This document shows positions 16,967 to 24,780 of a stretch of DNA of 64,000 nucleotides, one piece after another. The stretch is from Solirubrum koreensis (lineage in GTDB: Bacteria; Bacteroidota; Bacteroidia; Cytophagales; Hymenobacteraceae). The stretch lies in the NCBI RefSeq assembly GCF_039541855.1, contig NZ_BAABHA010000015.1:124001-188000 (forward strand), read 5' to 3'. Below the pieces are notes generated by a model that searched no databases, was not told where the DNA came from, and was given only the letters and a program-made list of their open reading frames with translations. Within the stretch, counting starts at the first letter, position 1. Each line of letters starts with the position of its first letter. The position numbers and the translations under genes are program-made.

Positions 16967-17803
16967 ATGATTCAAAAATTCTCTCTCTACGCCTTGGCCC
17001 TCGGAGCCGCTCTGAGCTTGGGTAGCTGCGGCAACGACAACGACAAAAGCTCGAAGCTGGAAATCCGGCTGATGGATGCTCCCGGTGACTTCCAGCGCGT
17101 GGTGCTCGATGTGCGCCAGATTGAAGTGCACTTGAAGGAGGAAAGCAACCCCGACGGTTGGCAAACCCTGCCCTTCACGGCCCAAGCCATTAACGTGCTG
17201 GAGTACGTGAACGGCCGCTCGGCCCTGCTCGTTAGCACCGATTTTGCCCCCGGTGACCTAAAGGAAATTCGCCTCGTGTTGGGCCCCGACAGCTATGTTA
17301 TCGGCACCGATGGTCAGCAGTACGACCTGAAAACGCCCAGCGGCCAAACGTCGGGCGTGAAGCTGAAGCTCGACCAGGCCAATCTGCGCGAAAACGAGAC
17401 CTTCCAGCTGCTGCTCGATTTCGACGTGGCTCGTTCCATTGTGGAGCGCGGCAACTGGCGCCCCGGCAACGATAAAAAGGAGCGCTACCTGCTCAAGCCC
17501 GTTATTCGGGTAATTGCCCAAGCCATTAACGGCGGTTTGCGCGGCACCGTAACGCCCGCCGCCGCTCTGCCCGAGGTGCTGGCCATTCGTTCGTCCATCG
17601 TACCCGCCGATACCTTCAGCACCCGTGCCGATGGTTCGGGCGCTTACCAGTTCTTTGGCATTCCTTCGGGCACTTATACCCTGAAGTACTTCCCTTCCGC
17701 CACGGCCCCGGCTAACCAACCGGCTTACCAGCAGAAAACCGTAAGCGGCGTGGTGGTTACTAACAACAATGTAACCCAAGTGCAGAACGTGCCGCTGAAT
17801 TAA
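16967..17803 (+). CDS. DUF4382 lipoprotein with carboxypeptidase-regulatory-like tail
   Basis: 278 residues from the ATG at 16967. A signal peptide with lipobox LGSC places the lipid-bearing Cys at residue 17. The DUF4382 domain covers about residues 27-165 (LEIRLMDAPGDFQRVVLDVRQIEVHL..., later LREIRLVLGPDSYVI-like strands, and LLLDFDVARSIVE). The C-terminal ~85 residues form a beta-sandwich of the carboxypeptidase-D regulatory type (GLRGTVTPAAALPEV, GAYQFFGIPSGTYTLKYFP). DUF4382 lipoproteins are widespread in Bacteroidetes and have no assigned role. Single gene ending at a strong terminator. Confidence 0.85.
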   Translation: MIQKFSLYALALGAALSLGSCGNDNDKSSKLEIRLMDAPGDFQRVVLDVRQIEVHLKEESNPDGWQTLPFTAQAINVLEYVNGRSALLVSTDFAPGDLKEIRLVLGPDSYVIGTDGQQYDLKTPSGQTSGVKLKLDQANLRENETFQLLLDFDVARSIVERGNWRPGNDKKERYLLKPVIRVIAQAINGGLRGTVTPAAALPEVLAIRSSIVPADTFSTRADGSGAYQFFGIPSGTYTLKYFPSATAPANQPAYQQKTVSGVVVTNNNVTQVQNVPLN

Positions 17804-17822
17804 GCAGCCGCCTACACGCATT

Positions 17823-17860
17823 AAAAAAGCCCGTTGACTACGCTGTCAACGGGCTTTTTT
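17823..17860. terminator. Bidirectional terminator
   Basis: 16-bp perfect stem (17823-17838 with 17845-17860), 6-nt loop, with A and T runs at its base on both strands. It separates the convergent DUF4382 and thioredoxin-like genes. Confidence 0.9.
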
Positions 17861-17899
17861 AATAGTGATGAATTATCTATTTATAGCTTGAGGCGTCGG

Positions 17900-18520
17900 T
17901 TAGCTTAACCGCTGAACCAAGGCCAGCAGCTCTTGTTGAGTGTTCTGGGTTTTGTCTTTGGCGTACCAGGAATGCACTTTTTCGGCGTATTCCTCGTGGG
18001 TGGCACCGGCGGCTTTTAACTGCAGAAAAAGCTCCTGCGCAGGCGCCGGCCGCGGGCCCCAATTAGCTACTTCGGTGAGGGAAGCGGCATCGAGAACGAT
18101 GAGCTTGGGAATAGAGCGGCCGCCGTTGGTCAAGTAGCGGTCCATCAGATCCAGGTTTTCGTCGCGCAGCAGGTAACGCGTGCTTAGCTTGCCGTGGCTG
18201 GCCCGCGCTACGGCTTCCAGGGTGGGAACGATTTGGGCGGCGTCGCCGCACCAGCCCTCAGTTAGCACCAGCCAGATGTATGGCTTTTCCAAACGCGCCA
18301 AAGCCGCTTGCAGCTCTGGCAACACGTGCACGGTTTTATCGATGCGCTGCATCCGCTGAATGTTCAGATGCGCATACTGTACCAACCATTCCTCCTGGTT
18401 GGGGCCGGTGGTATGGCGTTGGGCCATCAGCTCATCGAGAAGCTGGCGGTAAGAGGCGTAAGAGTAAGCGGCGGCCAGGCGTTCAGGGGTAACAACCGGC
18501 GCAGGGGTGGTGTCAGCCAT
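17900..18520 (-). CDS. Thioredoxin-like protein with single-Cys WCGDAAQ motif
   Basis: 206 residues, soluble. A thioredoxin fold is indicated by the strand WLVLTEGWCGDAAQIVPTLEAVA (about 103-125), a central DLMDRYLTNGGRSIPKLIVLD with the cis-Pro (SIPKL), and a C-terminal helix. The usual CxxC is replaced by C-G-D-A, leaving only one cysteine, so it cannot work as a classical dithiol oxidoreductase. Proteins with this WCGDAAQ signature are common in Bacteroidetes; their substrate is unknown to me. It is a single gene between two terminators. Confidence 0.78.
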   Translation of the reverse strand: MADTTPAPVVTPERLAAAYSYASYRQLLDELMAQRHTTGPNQEEWLVQYAHLNIQRMQRIDKTVHVLPELQAALARLEKPYIWLVLTEGWCGDAAQIVPTLEAVARASHGKLSTRYLLRDENLDLMDRYLTNGGRSIPKLIVLDAASLTEVANWGPRPAPAQELFLQLKAAGATHEEYAEKVHSWYAKDKTQNTQQELLALVQRLS

Positions 18521-18550
18521 AAGAGGGCGAGTGAGCGTGGGAAGTATTAA

Positions 18551-18578
18551 AAAACCCTTCCGTATACGGAAGGGTTTT
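18551..18578. terminator. Palindromic terminator between DinB and thioredoxin-like genes
   Basis: A 28-bp perfect palindrome (AAAACCCTTCCGTA with its reverse complement) carries T-rich tails on both strands. It lies just downstream of the leftward DinB gene and upstream of the thioredoxin-like gene, so it most likely ends the DinB transcript. Confidence 0.8.
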
Positions 18579-18600
18579 CGGTTGCTATTAAAAGCAAGGC

Positions 18601-19101
18601 TTACAGGCTAGGCACAGCCTTTTTGGCTTGCACCGACAGCTCGCGGCAATACGTTATAAAGTCGGTATTAATGGGCTCTAGGCCGTTCTGGCGCAGGTCG
18701 GCGGCTACCTGCGCCCGGTGGTAATTGGCGTGTACGCTGGCGTGGGTGAGAATATCCGATACCTGGCTTTCGTACGAGTCGCCGAGCGAGTTGGTGTAGC
18801 TGATCACGCGGTGCAGCTCCTGGTCGTCGGCTTGCTGCACGTATTGGTGCAAGGAGGGCGAGGTTTGGTGGTGGAGCTTGTGCAAACCGGCCAAATCATG
18901 CTCCTGCCACACTTTCACAGGGCTTTCGGTAGAGGTAAGGCGAGCCAGCCAAATGGCTTGGGCGTTCAGTACGTGGCTGAACAGGCGTAAGGTGCGTTCG
19001 GGCAATTGTTGGCCTGCGGCCGCAATGCCATCGAAATGCGCCAGCAGCTTGGTATTGGCCCACACGTTGTAAGCCCCCAGCTTTTCGAGCGTGTCAATCA
19101 T
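18601..19101 (-). CDS. DinB-family protein
   Basis: 166 residues from the ATG at 19101-19099; an open extension upstream is Arg-rich and non-conserved. The four-helix DinB/YfiT-like fold is suggested by the three spaced histidines that usually bind a metal: His in LRLFSHVLNAQ (about 43), and the pair in ILTHASVHANYHRAQV (about 121-129). Members include bacillithiol-dependent transferases and damage-inducible proteins; no LexA-type context is visible, so only the fold is assigned. Single gene. Confidence 0.8.
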   Translation of the reverse strand: MIDTLEKLGAYNVWANTKLLAHFDGIAAAGQQLPERTLRLFSHVLNAQAIWLARLTSTESPVKVWQEHDLAGLHKLHHQTSPSLHQYVQQADDQELHRVISYTNSLGDSYESQVSDILTHASVHANYHRAQVAADLRQNGLEPINTDFITYCRELSVQAKKAVPSL

Positions 19102-19202
19102 GAGAAAAGAAAATGGAGTATTGCGAATTAGGAAGTGGGCGGAAGCAGGTCGGCAGAACGCGGTTTTAGCTTGCGGAGTGCCCCGTAGCCCTACTTTCTG
19201 GG

Positions 19203-19670
19203 TTAGCGACGCGGGTCGCGCCATACAAGTTGTTCGGCGCTGCGTTTCTTTTCGAAGTCGGCGCAGTTGCCGTCGCCGCGGCCGGTTATGCCGCCGTCGG
19301 GGCGGCAAAGCACCACGCCTTTGGCATCATACAGGGTGCTGAAATTATCGCAGCACGGAGCGGTTTCGTAGTAAACGGTTTGGCCGTTGTATTGGTAGCT
19401 GAGAATGGTGATGGGCGGGTTCTCGGCCTTAGCGGCCAAGTGCTGGCTAATTTTCTCGTCGAGCCACTGCGGACGGTTGCGCTTATCAAAAGCCACTTGC
19501 TGGTCATCGGGCCGGCTGGTGGGCGTGGGCGCGGTGGTAACCGTGGGCGTGGAGGCACTGGAAGTGGCGCGCGGCTCCGAGGTGTCGGTGGGCGTGGTCA
19601 GGTCGACGTGGCGGGCACAGGCGCCGGACAGCAGCAGGGCTCCAATGGCGAGGGAGAATACGCGATGCAT
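19203..19670 (-). CDS. DUF6970 lipoprotein
   Basis: 155 residues from the ATG at 19670-19668. A signal peptide ends at a lipobox-like SGAC (Cys about 18); the -3 position is Ser, so lipidation is likely but not canonical. A Thr/Pro/Ser-rich linker (about 23-55) precedes a compact domain with the pattern PQWLDEKI, SYQYNGQTVYYETAPCCDNF, STLYDAKGVVLCRPDGG, GRGDGNCADF and VWRDPR, which matches DUF6970 as I remember it. The paired Cys and conserved CRPDGG suggest a disulfide or metal site. Divergent from kptA. Confidence 0.75.
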   Translation of the reverse strand: MHRVFSLAIGALLLSGACARHVDLTTPTDTSEPRATSSASTPTVTTAPTPTSRPDDQQVAFDKRNRPQWLDEKISQHLAAKAENPPITILSYQYNGQTVYYETAPCCDNFSTLYDAKGVVLCRPDGGITGRGDGNCADFEKKRSAEQLVWRDPRR

Positions 19671-19692
19671 CGGTTTTCGGAACAGAAGGCGG

Positions 19693-19700
19693 CAAATGTA
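19693..19700 (-). promoter_or_regulatory. Candidate -7 promoter element for the DUF6970 lipoprotein
   Basis: Read leftward the sequence is TACATTTG, a full match to the Bacteroidetes TAnnTTTG core, 23 bp from the start codon. No TTG is seen at the expected upstream spacing, so this is tentative. Confidence 0.35.
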
Positions 19701-19768
19701 CAACTTGCCCGTCCGAAGCCGGACGGAACCCGCAAAGCGGCTTTTTTGCATACGCAAACCACTCAGCA

Positions 19769-20332
19769 ATGGCTACTTCTCCTCTTCCCGATGCGCACCG
19801 CCAACTCAGCAAGTTCCTGTCATTGGTGCTGCGCCACCAACCCGGAACCATCGGCCTAAGCCTCGATGAAGCCGGCTGGGCCGAAGTAAACCACCTGCTG
19901 ACCCGCCTCAACCAGCACGGCCACGCTGTTACTCGTGAAACTCTGGAAGCAGTAGTAGCCGGCAGCGACAAACAACGCTTTGCCTTCAGCCCTGATGGGC
20001 AGCGCATTCGGGCCAACCAAGGCCACTCCGTAACCGTTGACCTCGGCTACACGCCTCAAACGCCGCCCGAGGCACTTTACCACGGTACCGCCGAACGCAA
20101 CCTGCCCGCCATCCGCAGCGCTGGCCTGCTGCGCCAGCAGCGCCACCACGTGCACCTCTCGGCCGATGTCGACACTGCCCACCGCGTGGGCCAGCGCCAC
20201 GGCCGCCCGGTGGTGTTGCGCATTGCCGCCGCCGATATGGCCCGCACTGGCTACGCGTTTTTCCTTTCCGAAAACGGCGTGTGGCTCACCGAAGCCGTAC
20301 CGCCACAGTTCATCGGGTTTCCTGCCGAGTGA
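19769..20332 (+). CDS. kptA: RNA 2'-phosphotransferase (Tpt1/KptA)
   Basis: 187 residues, the usual length. KptA transfers an internal RNA 2'-phosphate to NAD+, releasing nicotinamide and ADP-ribose 1'',2''-cyclic phosphate. Seen here are the N-terminal winged-helix motif LSKFLSLVLRHQPGTIGLSLDEAGWAEV (Arg-His of the active site near 22-23), RFAFSPDGQRIRANQGHS (70-87), LYHGTAERNLPAIRSAGL (103-120), HHVHLSADVDTAHRVGQRHG, and FFLSENGVWLTE near the end. In eukaryotes it completes tRNA splicing; bacterial substrates are uncertain. Single gene, divergent from the DUF6970 lipoprotein and convergent with the kinase gene. Confidence 0.93.
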   Translation: MATSPLPDAHRQLSKFLSLVLRHQPGTIGLSLDEAGWAEVNHLLTRLNQHGHAVTRETLEAVVAGSDKQRFAFSPDGQRIRANQGHSVTVDLGYTPQTPPEALYHGTAERNLPAIRSAGLLRQQRHHVHLSADVDTAHRVGQRHGRPVVLRIAAADMARTGYAFFLSENGVWLTEAVPPQFIGFPAE

Positions 20333-20335
20333 TTT

Positions 20336-20758
20336 TCAGGTTAGCCACAGCTGCAAGCGTGCCCACAGCGGCGGGCCCAGAATCAACAGCCCAACCACGC
20401 CCGCAACCAGTGCTGCCACCAGCACCGCACCGGCGGCTACGTCTTTTGTACGGCCGGCCAATGGGTGGTACTCCGGCGACACCAAGTTCACCAGCGTTTC
20501 GAGGGCCGTATTGATCAGCTCGGCCGTCCAGACCGCACCAATGGCCAGCAGCAGCAGCGCCCAATCGTGGCGCGGTAGGCGCAACCACAGGCCCAGCGTT
20601 ACCACCAGCACCGCAGCCACAGCGTGAAAGCGCAGGTGCGGCTCCGAGGCCAAGGCCGTGCGAATTCCTTTCAGGGCATAGCCGAAGCTGGCTACTTCAC
20701 GGCGCCAGGGCCGGGGTGGGCGCGGAACGGGCGGCTCAGCCACGGCTGTCGTATTCAC
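20336..20758 (-). CDS. dgkA: Diacylglycerol/undecaprenol kinase (DgkA family)
   Basis: 140-residue integral membrane kinase with three transmembrane segments (about 43-62, 66-84 and 110-132). The active-site signature is present: ELINTALETLVNLVSP followed by GRTKDVAAGAVLVAALVAG (about 80-121), the E-x-NTA-x-E and KD-x-A-A-G-A-V pattern. Enzymes of this family in non-enteric bacteria often phosphorylate undecaprenol for cell-wall lipid recycling. The start overlaps the end of the upstream acetyltransferase by 23 bp, which suggests translational coupling, unless a later start is used. Confidence 0.9.
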   Translation of the reverse strand: MNTTAVAEPPVPRPPRPWRREVASFGYALKGIRTALASEPHLRFHAVAAVLVVTLGLWLRLPRHDWALLLLAIGAVWTAELINTALETLVNLVSPEYHPLAGRTKDVAAGAVLVAALVAGVVGLLILGPPLWARLQLWLT

Positions 20759-21332
20759 GGAACACGGACTGGCGCAGCTTGTCCCACTCGGGCTTCAGAA
20801 TGCTGAAGTACACCGAGTCGCGGCGCTGGCCGCCCTGTGTGAAGCAGTGGCTGCGTAAGGTGCCTTCCTCTACAGCGCCCATGCGGCGCATGGCTTCCCG
20901 CGACTGTTGGTTGCGGGCGTCGGTTTTTAGCTCCACCCGCTCGCAGCCCAATTCGCCAAACGCGTATTTCAGCAGCAAATGCTTGGCGGCCCGGTTCACG
21001 CCGGAGCGCTGAAACTCGCGGCCCAGCCACGTCCAGCCAATCTCAATGCGGCGTTCGTCCAGGGCAAAGCTGCCGTAACTGGTGCTTCCCGCCAAGCGGC
21101 CCGTTTCCAAGTCTACAATAGCAAAGGCGTAGCGCCGGCCGGCTTCGCGGTCCTGAATGGCTTGGGCCAGGTAGGCGGCCAAGGCCACGTTGTCTTTGGG
21201 CAGCGGCGTGGTGGTGTAGCGCCAAACGGCTGCGTCGAAGGCTATTTGCTTGAGGGCCTCGAAGTCGGAGGCTTCGAGGGGGCGCAGGCGCACGCGGCTA
21301 TTTTCCAGCGTAATACAACGCGAACAGTCCAT
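20736..21332 (-). CDS. GNAT acetyltransferase, RimJ/RimL type
   Basis: 198 residues. Typical RimJ/RimL layout: N-terminal VRLRPLEASDFEAL (14-27), the internal strand RYAFAIVDLETGRLAGSTSYGSF, IGWTWLGREFQRSGVNRAAKHLLLKYAFGELGCERVELKTDARNQQSREA with the acetyl-CoA loop region, and GAVEEGTLRSHCF. These enzymes acetylate protein or small-molecule amines with acetyl-CoA; the substrate is unknown. It lies upstream of dgkA in the same direction and overlaps it. Confidence 0.85.
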   Translation of the reverse strand: MDCSRCITLENSRVRLRPLEASDFEALKQIAFDAAVWRYTTTPLPKDNVALAAYLAQAIQDREAGRRYAFAIVDLETGRLAGSTSYGSFALDERRIEIGWTWLGREFQRSGVNRAAKHLLLKYAFGELGCERVELKTDARNQQSREAMRRMGAVEEGTLRSHCFTQGGQRRDSVYFSILKPEWDKLRQSVFREYDSRG

Positions 21333-21429
21333 TCACTTGTCAGTTGTTGGCGGTCAGTTGTCAGAAAAAAGACGCTACGACTACCAATTGAGAGGGTTCC
21401 GGCTGCAAAGGAACGACGCTTCGGCAAGA

Positions 21430-21463
21430 AAAAACGGACCCTGCCGAAGCAAGGTCCGTTTTT
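21430..21463. terminator. Terminator after prfA
   Basis: AAAAACGGACC (21430-21440) pairs with GGTCCGTTTTT (21453-21463), flanked on both sides by copies of a TTGTCAGTTG-like sequence (21338-21364 and, inverted, 21464-21481). It lies 24 bp downstream of the prfA stop codon. Confidence 0.75.
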
Positions 21464-21486
21464 CAACTGACAATTGACAACTACAA

Positions 21487-22560
21487 TTACGCCGTGGTGC
21501 CTTCCTTCAAACGCTCGGCGCTTTCGGCCAGGCGCAGCTGCTCCACGAAATCGTCGATGTTGCCGTCCATTACCGAGCTCAGGTTGTACACCGTGTAGCC
21601 GATGCGGTGGTCGGTCACGCGGCCCTGGGGGTAGTTGTAGGTCCGGATTTTATCGGAACGGTCGCCGCCGCCAATCATGCTCTTGCGGGTAGCACCTTCG
21701 GCTTCGTTTTTCTTGGCCAGCTCAATCTCGTAGATGCGCGAACGGAGTACCTGCAGGGCTTTATCGAAGTTCTTGAGCTGCGACTTTTGGTCCTGGCACT
21801 GGGCCACAATGCCGGTGGGCAAGTGGGTGAGGCGCACCGCCGAGTAGGTAGTGTTTACCGACTGCCCGCCGGGACCCGACGACATAAACAAGTCCTTGCG
21901 CACCTCGTTCATGTCGATTTCCACGTCCAGCTCTTCGGCTTCGGGCATTACCACCACCGAGGCTACTGAGGTGTGAATGCGGCCCTGGGTTTCGGTGGCC
22001 GGCACGCGCTGCACGCGGTGCACACCCGACTCGAACTTGAGCTTGCCGTACACGTCTTCGCCGCGCAGGGCCAGGATAATTTCCTTGTAGCCGCCCGCCG
22101 TGCCTTCCATGGCGTCGATGAGCTCCATTTTCAGGTTGTGCTTTTCGGCGTAGCGCATGTACATGCGCTGCAGGTCACCGGCAAACAGGGCCGCTTCGTC
22201 GCCGCCGGCACCAGCCCGAATTTCCATGATGATGTCCTTGGAATCGTTCGGGTCGCGGGGCAGCAGCAGGTCCTTGATGTGGGCCTCCAGGCGTTCCTGC
22301 TCGGGCAGAAGCATGTCGAGCTCCTCCTTGGCCATTTCGCGGAACTCCTGGTCCTTTTCAGTGGCAATAACCTCGCGGGCGTTTTCGATGTTGCTAAGTA
22401 CCTGCTGGTAGGCACGGTACTCCACCACAATCTTGTTGAGGTCTTTGTATTCCTTGTTCAGGGCCTTGTAACGCTTCATGTCGCTCATCACGTCTTGGTC
22501 CAGCAACTGCTGGCTCACGTCGTTAAAGCGCTGATTAATGGCCTCTAGTTTGTCGAGCAT
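21487..22560 (-). CDS. prfA: Peptide chain release factor 1
   Basis: 357 residues, normal RF1 length. It recognises UAA/UAG in the ribosomal A site and triggers peptide release. The catalytic GGQ lies in SSGPGGQSVNTTYSAVRLTH (about 228-247). The codon-recognition region is around 180-190 and RF1-specific C-terminal motifs (KIRTYNYPQGRVTDHRIG) are intact. The gene starts with ATG at 22560 and faces away from the heme-motif lipoprotein gene, with a palindromic promoter-like sequence between them. Confidence 0.96.
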   Translation of the reverse strand: MLDKLEAINQRFNDVSQQLLDQDVMSDMKRYKALNKEYKDLNKIVVEYRAYQQVLSNIENAREVIATEKDQEFREMAKEELDMLLPEQERLEAHIKDLLLPRDPNDSKDIIMEIRAGAGGDEAALFAGDLQRMYMRYAEKHNLKMELIDAMEGTAGGYKEIILALRGEDVYGKLKFESGVHRVQRVPATETQGRIHTSVASVVVMPEAEELDVEIDMNEVRKDLFMSSGPGGQSVNTTYSAVRLTHLPTGIVAQCQDQKSQLKNFDKALQVLRSRIYEIELAKKNEAEGATRKSMIGGGDRSDKIRTYNYPQGRVTDHRIGYTVYNLSSVMDGNIDDFVEQLRLAESAERLKEGTTA

Positions 22561-22588
22561 TGGTCATCGGGCGGTCCGCAATTGGGCG

Positions 22589-22606
22589 GTACCTTTGCAA
22601 AGGTAC
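22589..22606. promoter_or_regulatory. Back-to-back promoter cores in an 18-bp palindrome
   Basis: GTACCTTTGCAAAGGTAC is a perfect palindrome. It contains TACCTTTG on the plus strand (22590-22597) and the same element on the minus strand (22598-22605), each matching TAnnTTTG. It lies 29 bp from the prfA start and 53 bp from the divergent lipoprotein gene. No clear -33 TTG is visible on the plus side. Confidence 0.5.
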
Positions 22607-22658
22607 AAAACCCGCCGGGGCCGTAGGTTGGTTCCGCCCAAGGGTTTGCCACTTCCTT

Positions 22659-23303
22659 ATGCGTTTTTCTCTGCTACTGCTGCCTTCGCTGGCCCTGGTG
22701 TTCCTTACTGCCGCTTGCCGCCCCGATCAGGTTGAGCACCTGGAAAACGGCCAGGCCATCGACCGGGAGGCCGAAAACTGGAAACCCAAACGCATTTTGC
22801 CCAACCAGCTGCTGGCCGCCGCCCACTGGGCCGGCGACTCGCTCACCCGCACCGCCGACCGGGCCTGGCGTGCCCAGCTAACCGAGCGCCTCCGCGCCGG
22901 CGGCGTGGAGGCTGCTCACCCTTTCTGCCAGCCCGAAAAGCTGCCCCAGGTGGTGGGCCTGGCCCGCGAGCTAGATGCTACCACCACCCGCCAGCTGCTG
23001 GCCCCGCGCTTTATTACCGAAGCCGATACCGTGCAGGTGCTGCGCCCCACCGCCGACGAATACGTGTTTCAGCAACCCCTGGTGATTTTACCCAACGACG
23101 TGTGCCTGAAGTGCCACGGCCAAGTGGGAACCGATATCAGCGCGGCCGACGCGCAGTTGCTGACTACCACGTACCCCAGCAAAAAGCTCACCGGCTACCA
23201 GCCCGGCCAGCTGATTGGCTTCTGGAAAATTTCCCTCACGCGCCGCGGCGTGGCCGCGCACTACACCATGAAAACCCGCAAGGTGTTTAAGCGCCGGTTC
23301 TAG
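22659..23303 (+). CDS. DUF3365 (Tll0287-like) lipoprotein with c-type heme motif
   Basis: 214 residues from the ATG at 22659. The signal peptide ends at TAAC, a plausible lipobox (Cys about 20). The mature part is a single Tll0287/DUF3365-like domain, with the heme attachment motif CLKCH (C-x-x-C-H, about 148-152) inside DVCLKCHGQVGTDIS, followed by GYQPGQLIGFWKISL. Related domains bind heme c or sit in membrane sensors; here there is no kinase or cyclase, so a periplasmic redox or heme-sensing role is inferred. Divergent from prfA. Confidence 0.8.
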   Translation: MRFSLLLLPSLALVFLTAACRPDQVEHLENGQAIDREAENWKPKRILPNQLLAAAHWAGDSLTRTADRAWRAQLTERLRAGGVEAAHPFCQPEKLPQVVGLARELDATTTRQLLAPRFITEADTVQVLRPTADEYVFQQPLVILPNDVCLKCHGQVGTDISAADAQLLTTTYPSKKLTGYQPGQLIGFWKISLTRRGVAAHYTMKTRKVFKRRF

Positions 23304-23369
23304 GATTTATGGCCGCGTGGAGCAGAATTAACGATAAATTGCTCAGCTAACCCATCGATTATCGTTCCT

Positions 23370-24554
23370 ATGCCGCGAAAGACGCAACCCTGGTATTATT
23401 TAGTGCTGCTATGTGTCTGGGCTCAGGTAGTCCCGGTTCAGGCCCAGGAGCGGGTTAAAGCCCAGCTGGCCTCGCTGGCCGAGTGCAGCCAAGTCGTTAC
23501 AGCCGATAGCGTTATTCTGTTCTTTAACGCACGCTACGAACTAACGCCGGTGGCCTGCGCCGCTATCCGGCGGCACATACGACTGACTGCCGACGGCGAT
23601 ATGTACGGATCAGTAAGCGACTTTCGGGTGGGTAATGGACAGCTGCTGGCTCGGGCCACGTACAAGGAGGGTAGGTTGTACGGCCTGTATGAGCTGTTTT
23701 ACTCCAGCGGGCAACTGGCCGTGCGCGGGCAGTATGAGCAAGGAATACGGTACGGCAACTGGGAGTACTGGTATGCTAACGGGCAGCCTTTGCAAGTTTT
23801 TCGCTTTCCTACGGACGGTACGACGCGCATCATTGCTTATTGGGATACCACTGGTAAGGCTATGGTTACCAATGGGCAAGGCGTATGGCAGGGCCAAACC
23901 GAACGCGGGCTGCACAGCGTTGGCAAAGTGCGCTTGGGGCTGCCCGATGGCCAGTGGCGAAGCTATCAGTCGGAAGGCAAGCAAGGCTTAACGGCAGTGG
24001 AGCTTTATGAAGGGGGGCGCTTTCGGAAGGGCAACTGGCAGGGAAACGGGCAGCGGCGCGTGCCGTATTTTCAGCCAGTTGTACAGCCCTTAACGCACAG
24101 CACCATTGAGCTGGCGAGTGCACTGAGACTAGGCTACAGTTGCAACGACCAAGCCCGACGGCAGCAGTTTGCCATGATGCAAGAGCATTTGCGTGTACCC
24201 AGCGTGGCTTTGGGTACGCGGCGGTACGCCGAGCGGCTCACCCAGCGCATGTTGCGTTACAGCGACACCCAATGGTACCAAGTGCTGCCAGACCGAGTGC
24301 GCGTCCGCGCCAGTTTGGATGCTGCCGGACAATTCATTGCCTTTGAGTCGGAGAACGAGGCCCTGAAGCAAATGCTTAAGCGCATGCTTACCCAACTCAT
24401 GCCGCTGTGGAAACCAGCCGAATTTCGTGGAGTGCCGGTGCCGGGGTACGTTGATGTAGAATTTAACAAAGCCACGCGGATGTTCACCGTGCGCCCGGCC
24501 GCCCGCTTGCAACCCGAACAAGTGCCTCCGTTGCCGGTGCCTGATTTGATGTAA
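23370..24554 (+). CDS. Exported MORN/YwqK-type repeat protein
   Basis: 394 residues with a signal peptide (LVLLCVWAQVVPVQAQ, cut near residue 25). Residues about 90-160 hold several MORN-type repeats (GQLLARATYKEGRLYGLYELFY, GQLAVRGQYEQGIRYGNWEYWYANGQP), and more degenerate ones follow near 195-225. The C-terminal ~150 residues (RVRASLDAAGQFIAFESENEALKQ..., DVEFNKATRMFTV) resemble the TonB-C-like beta-alpha-beta seen in other Bacteroidetes exported proteins, but this is weak. Function unknown. It starts 66 bp after the DUF3365 gene. Confidence 0.72.
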   Translation: MPRKTQPWYYLVLLCVWAQVVPVQAQERVKAQLASLAECSQVVTADSVILFFNARYELTPVACAAIRRHIRLTADGDMYGSVSDFRVGNGQLLARATYKEGRLYGLYELFYSSGQLAVRGQYEQGIRYGNWEYWYANGQPLQVFRFPTDGTTRIIAYWDTTGKAMVTNGQGVWQGQTERGLHSVGKVRLGLPDGQWRSYQSEGKQGLTAVELYEGGRFRKGNWQGNGQRRVPYFQPVVQPLTHSTIELASALRLGYSCNDQARRQQFAMMQEHLRVPSVALGTRRYAERLTQRMLRYSDTQWYQVLPDRVRVRASLDAAGQFIAFESENEALKQMLKRMLTQLMPLWKPAEFRGVPVPGYVDVEFNKATRMFTVRPAARLQPEQVPPLPVPDLM

Positions 24555-24780
24555 AGTAGGTACTATCCTTACCCGCAACCTGTCCACCTCAGCGGCCGGT
24601 TAACTGCCGAGTTACAATTACCTTCCGGGCAACAGAGCTTAATCATCATATCCGACTGGTGCTCGGAGCTACTTGTTCAGCAACCTCAGCTAACGAAACC
24701 CGCTAATACATATAGTTCAAACAGGACAAAAAGTCGTTTGAAGCATAATTTTTAACCAACCCAAAGGCAAACCAGGCCAG

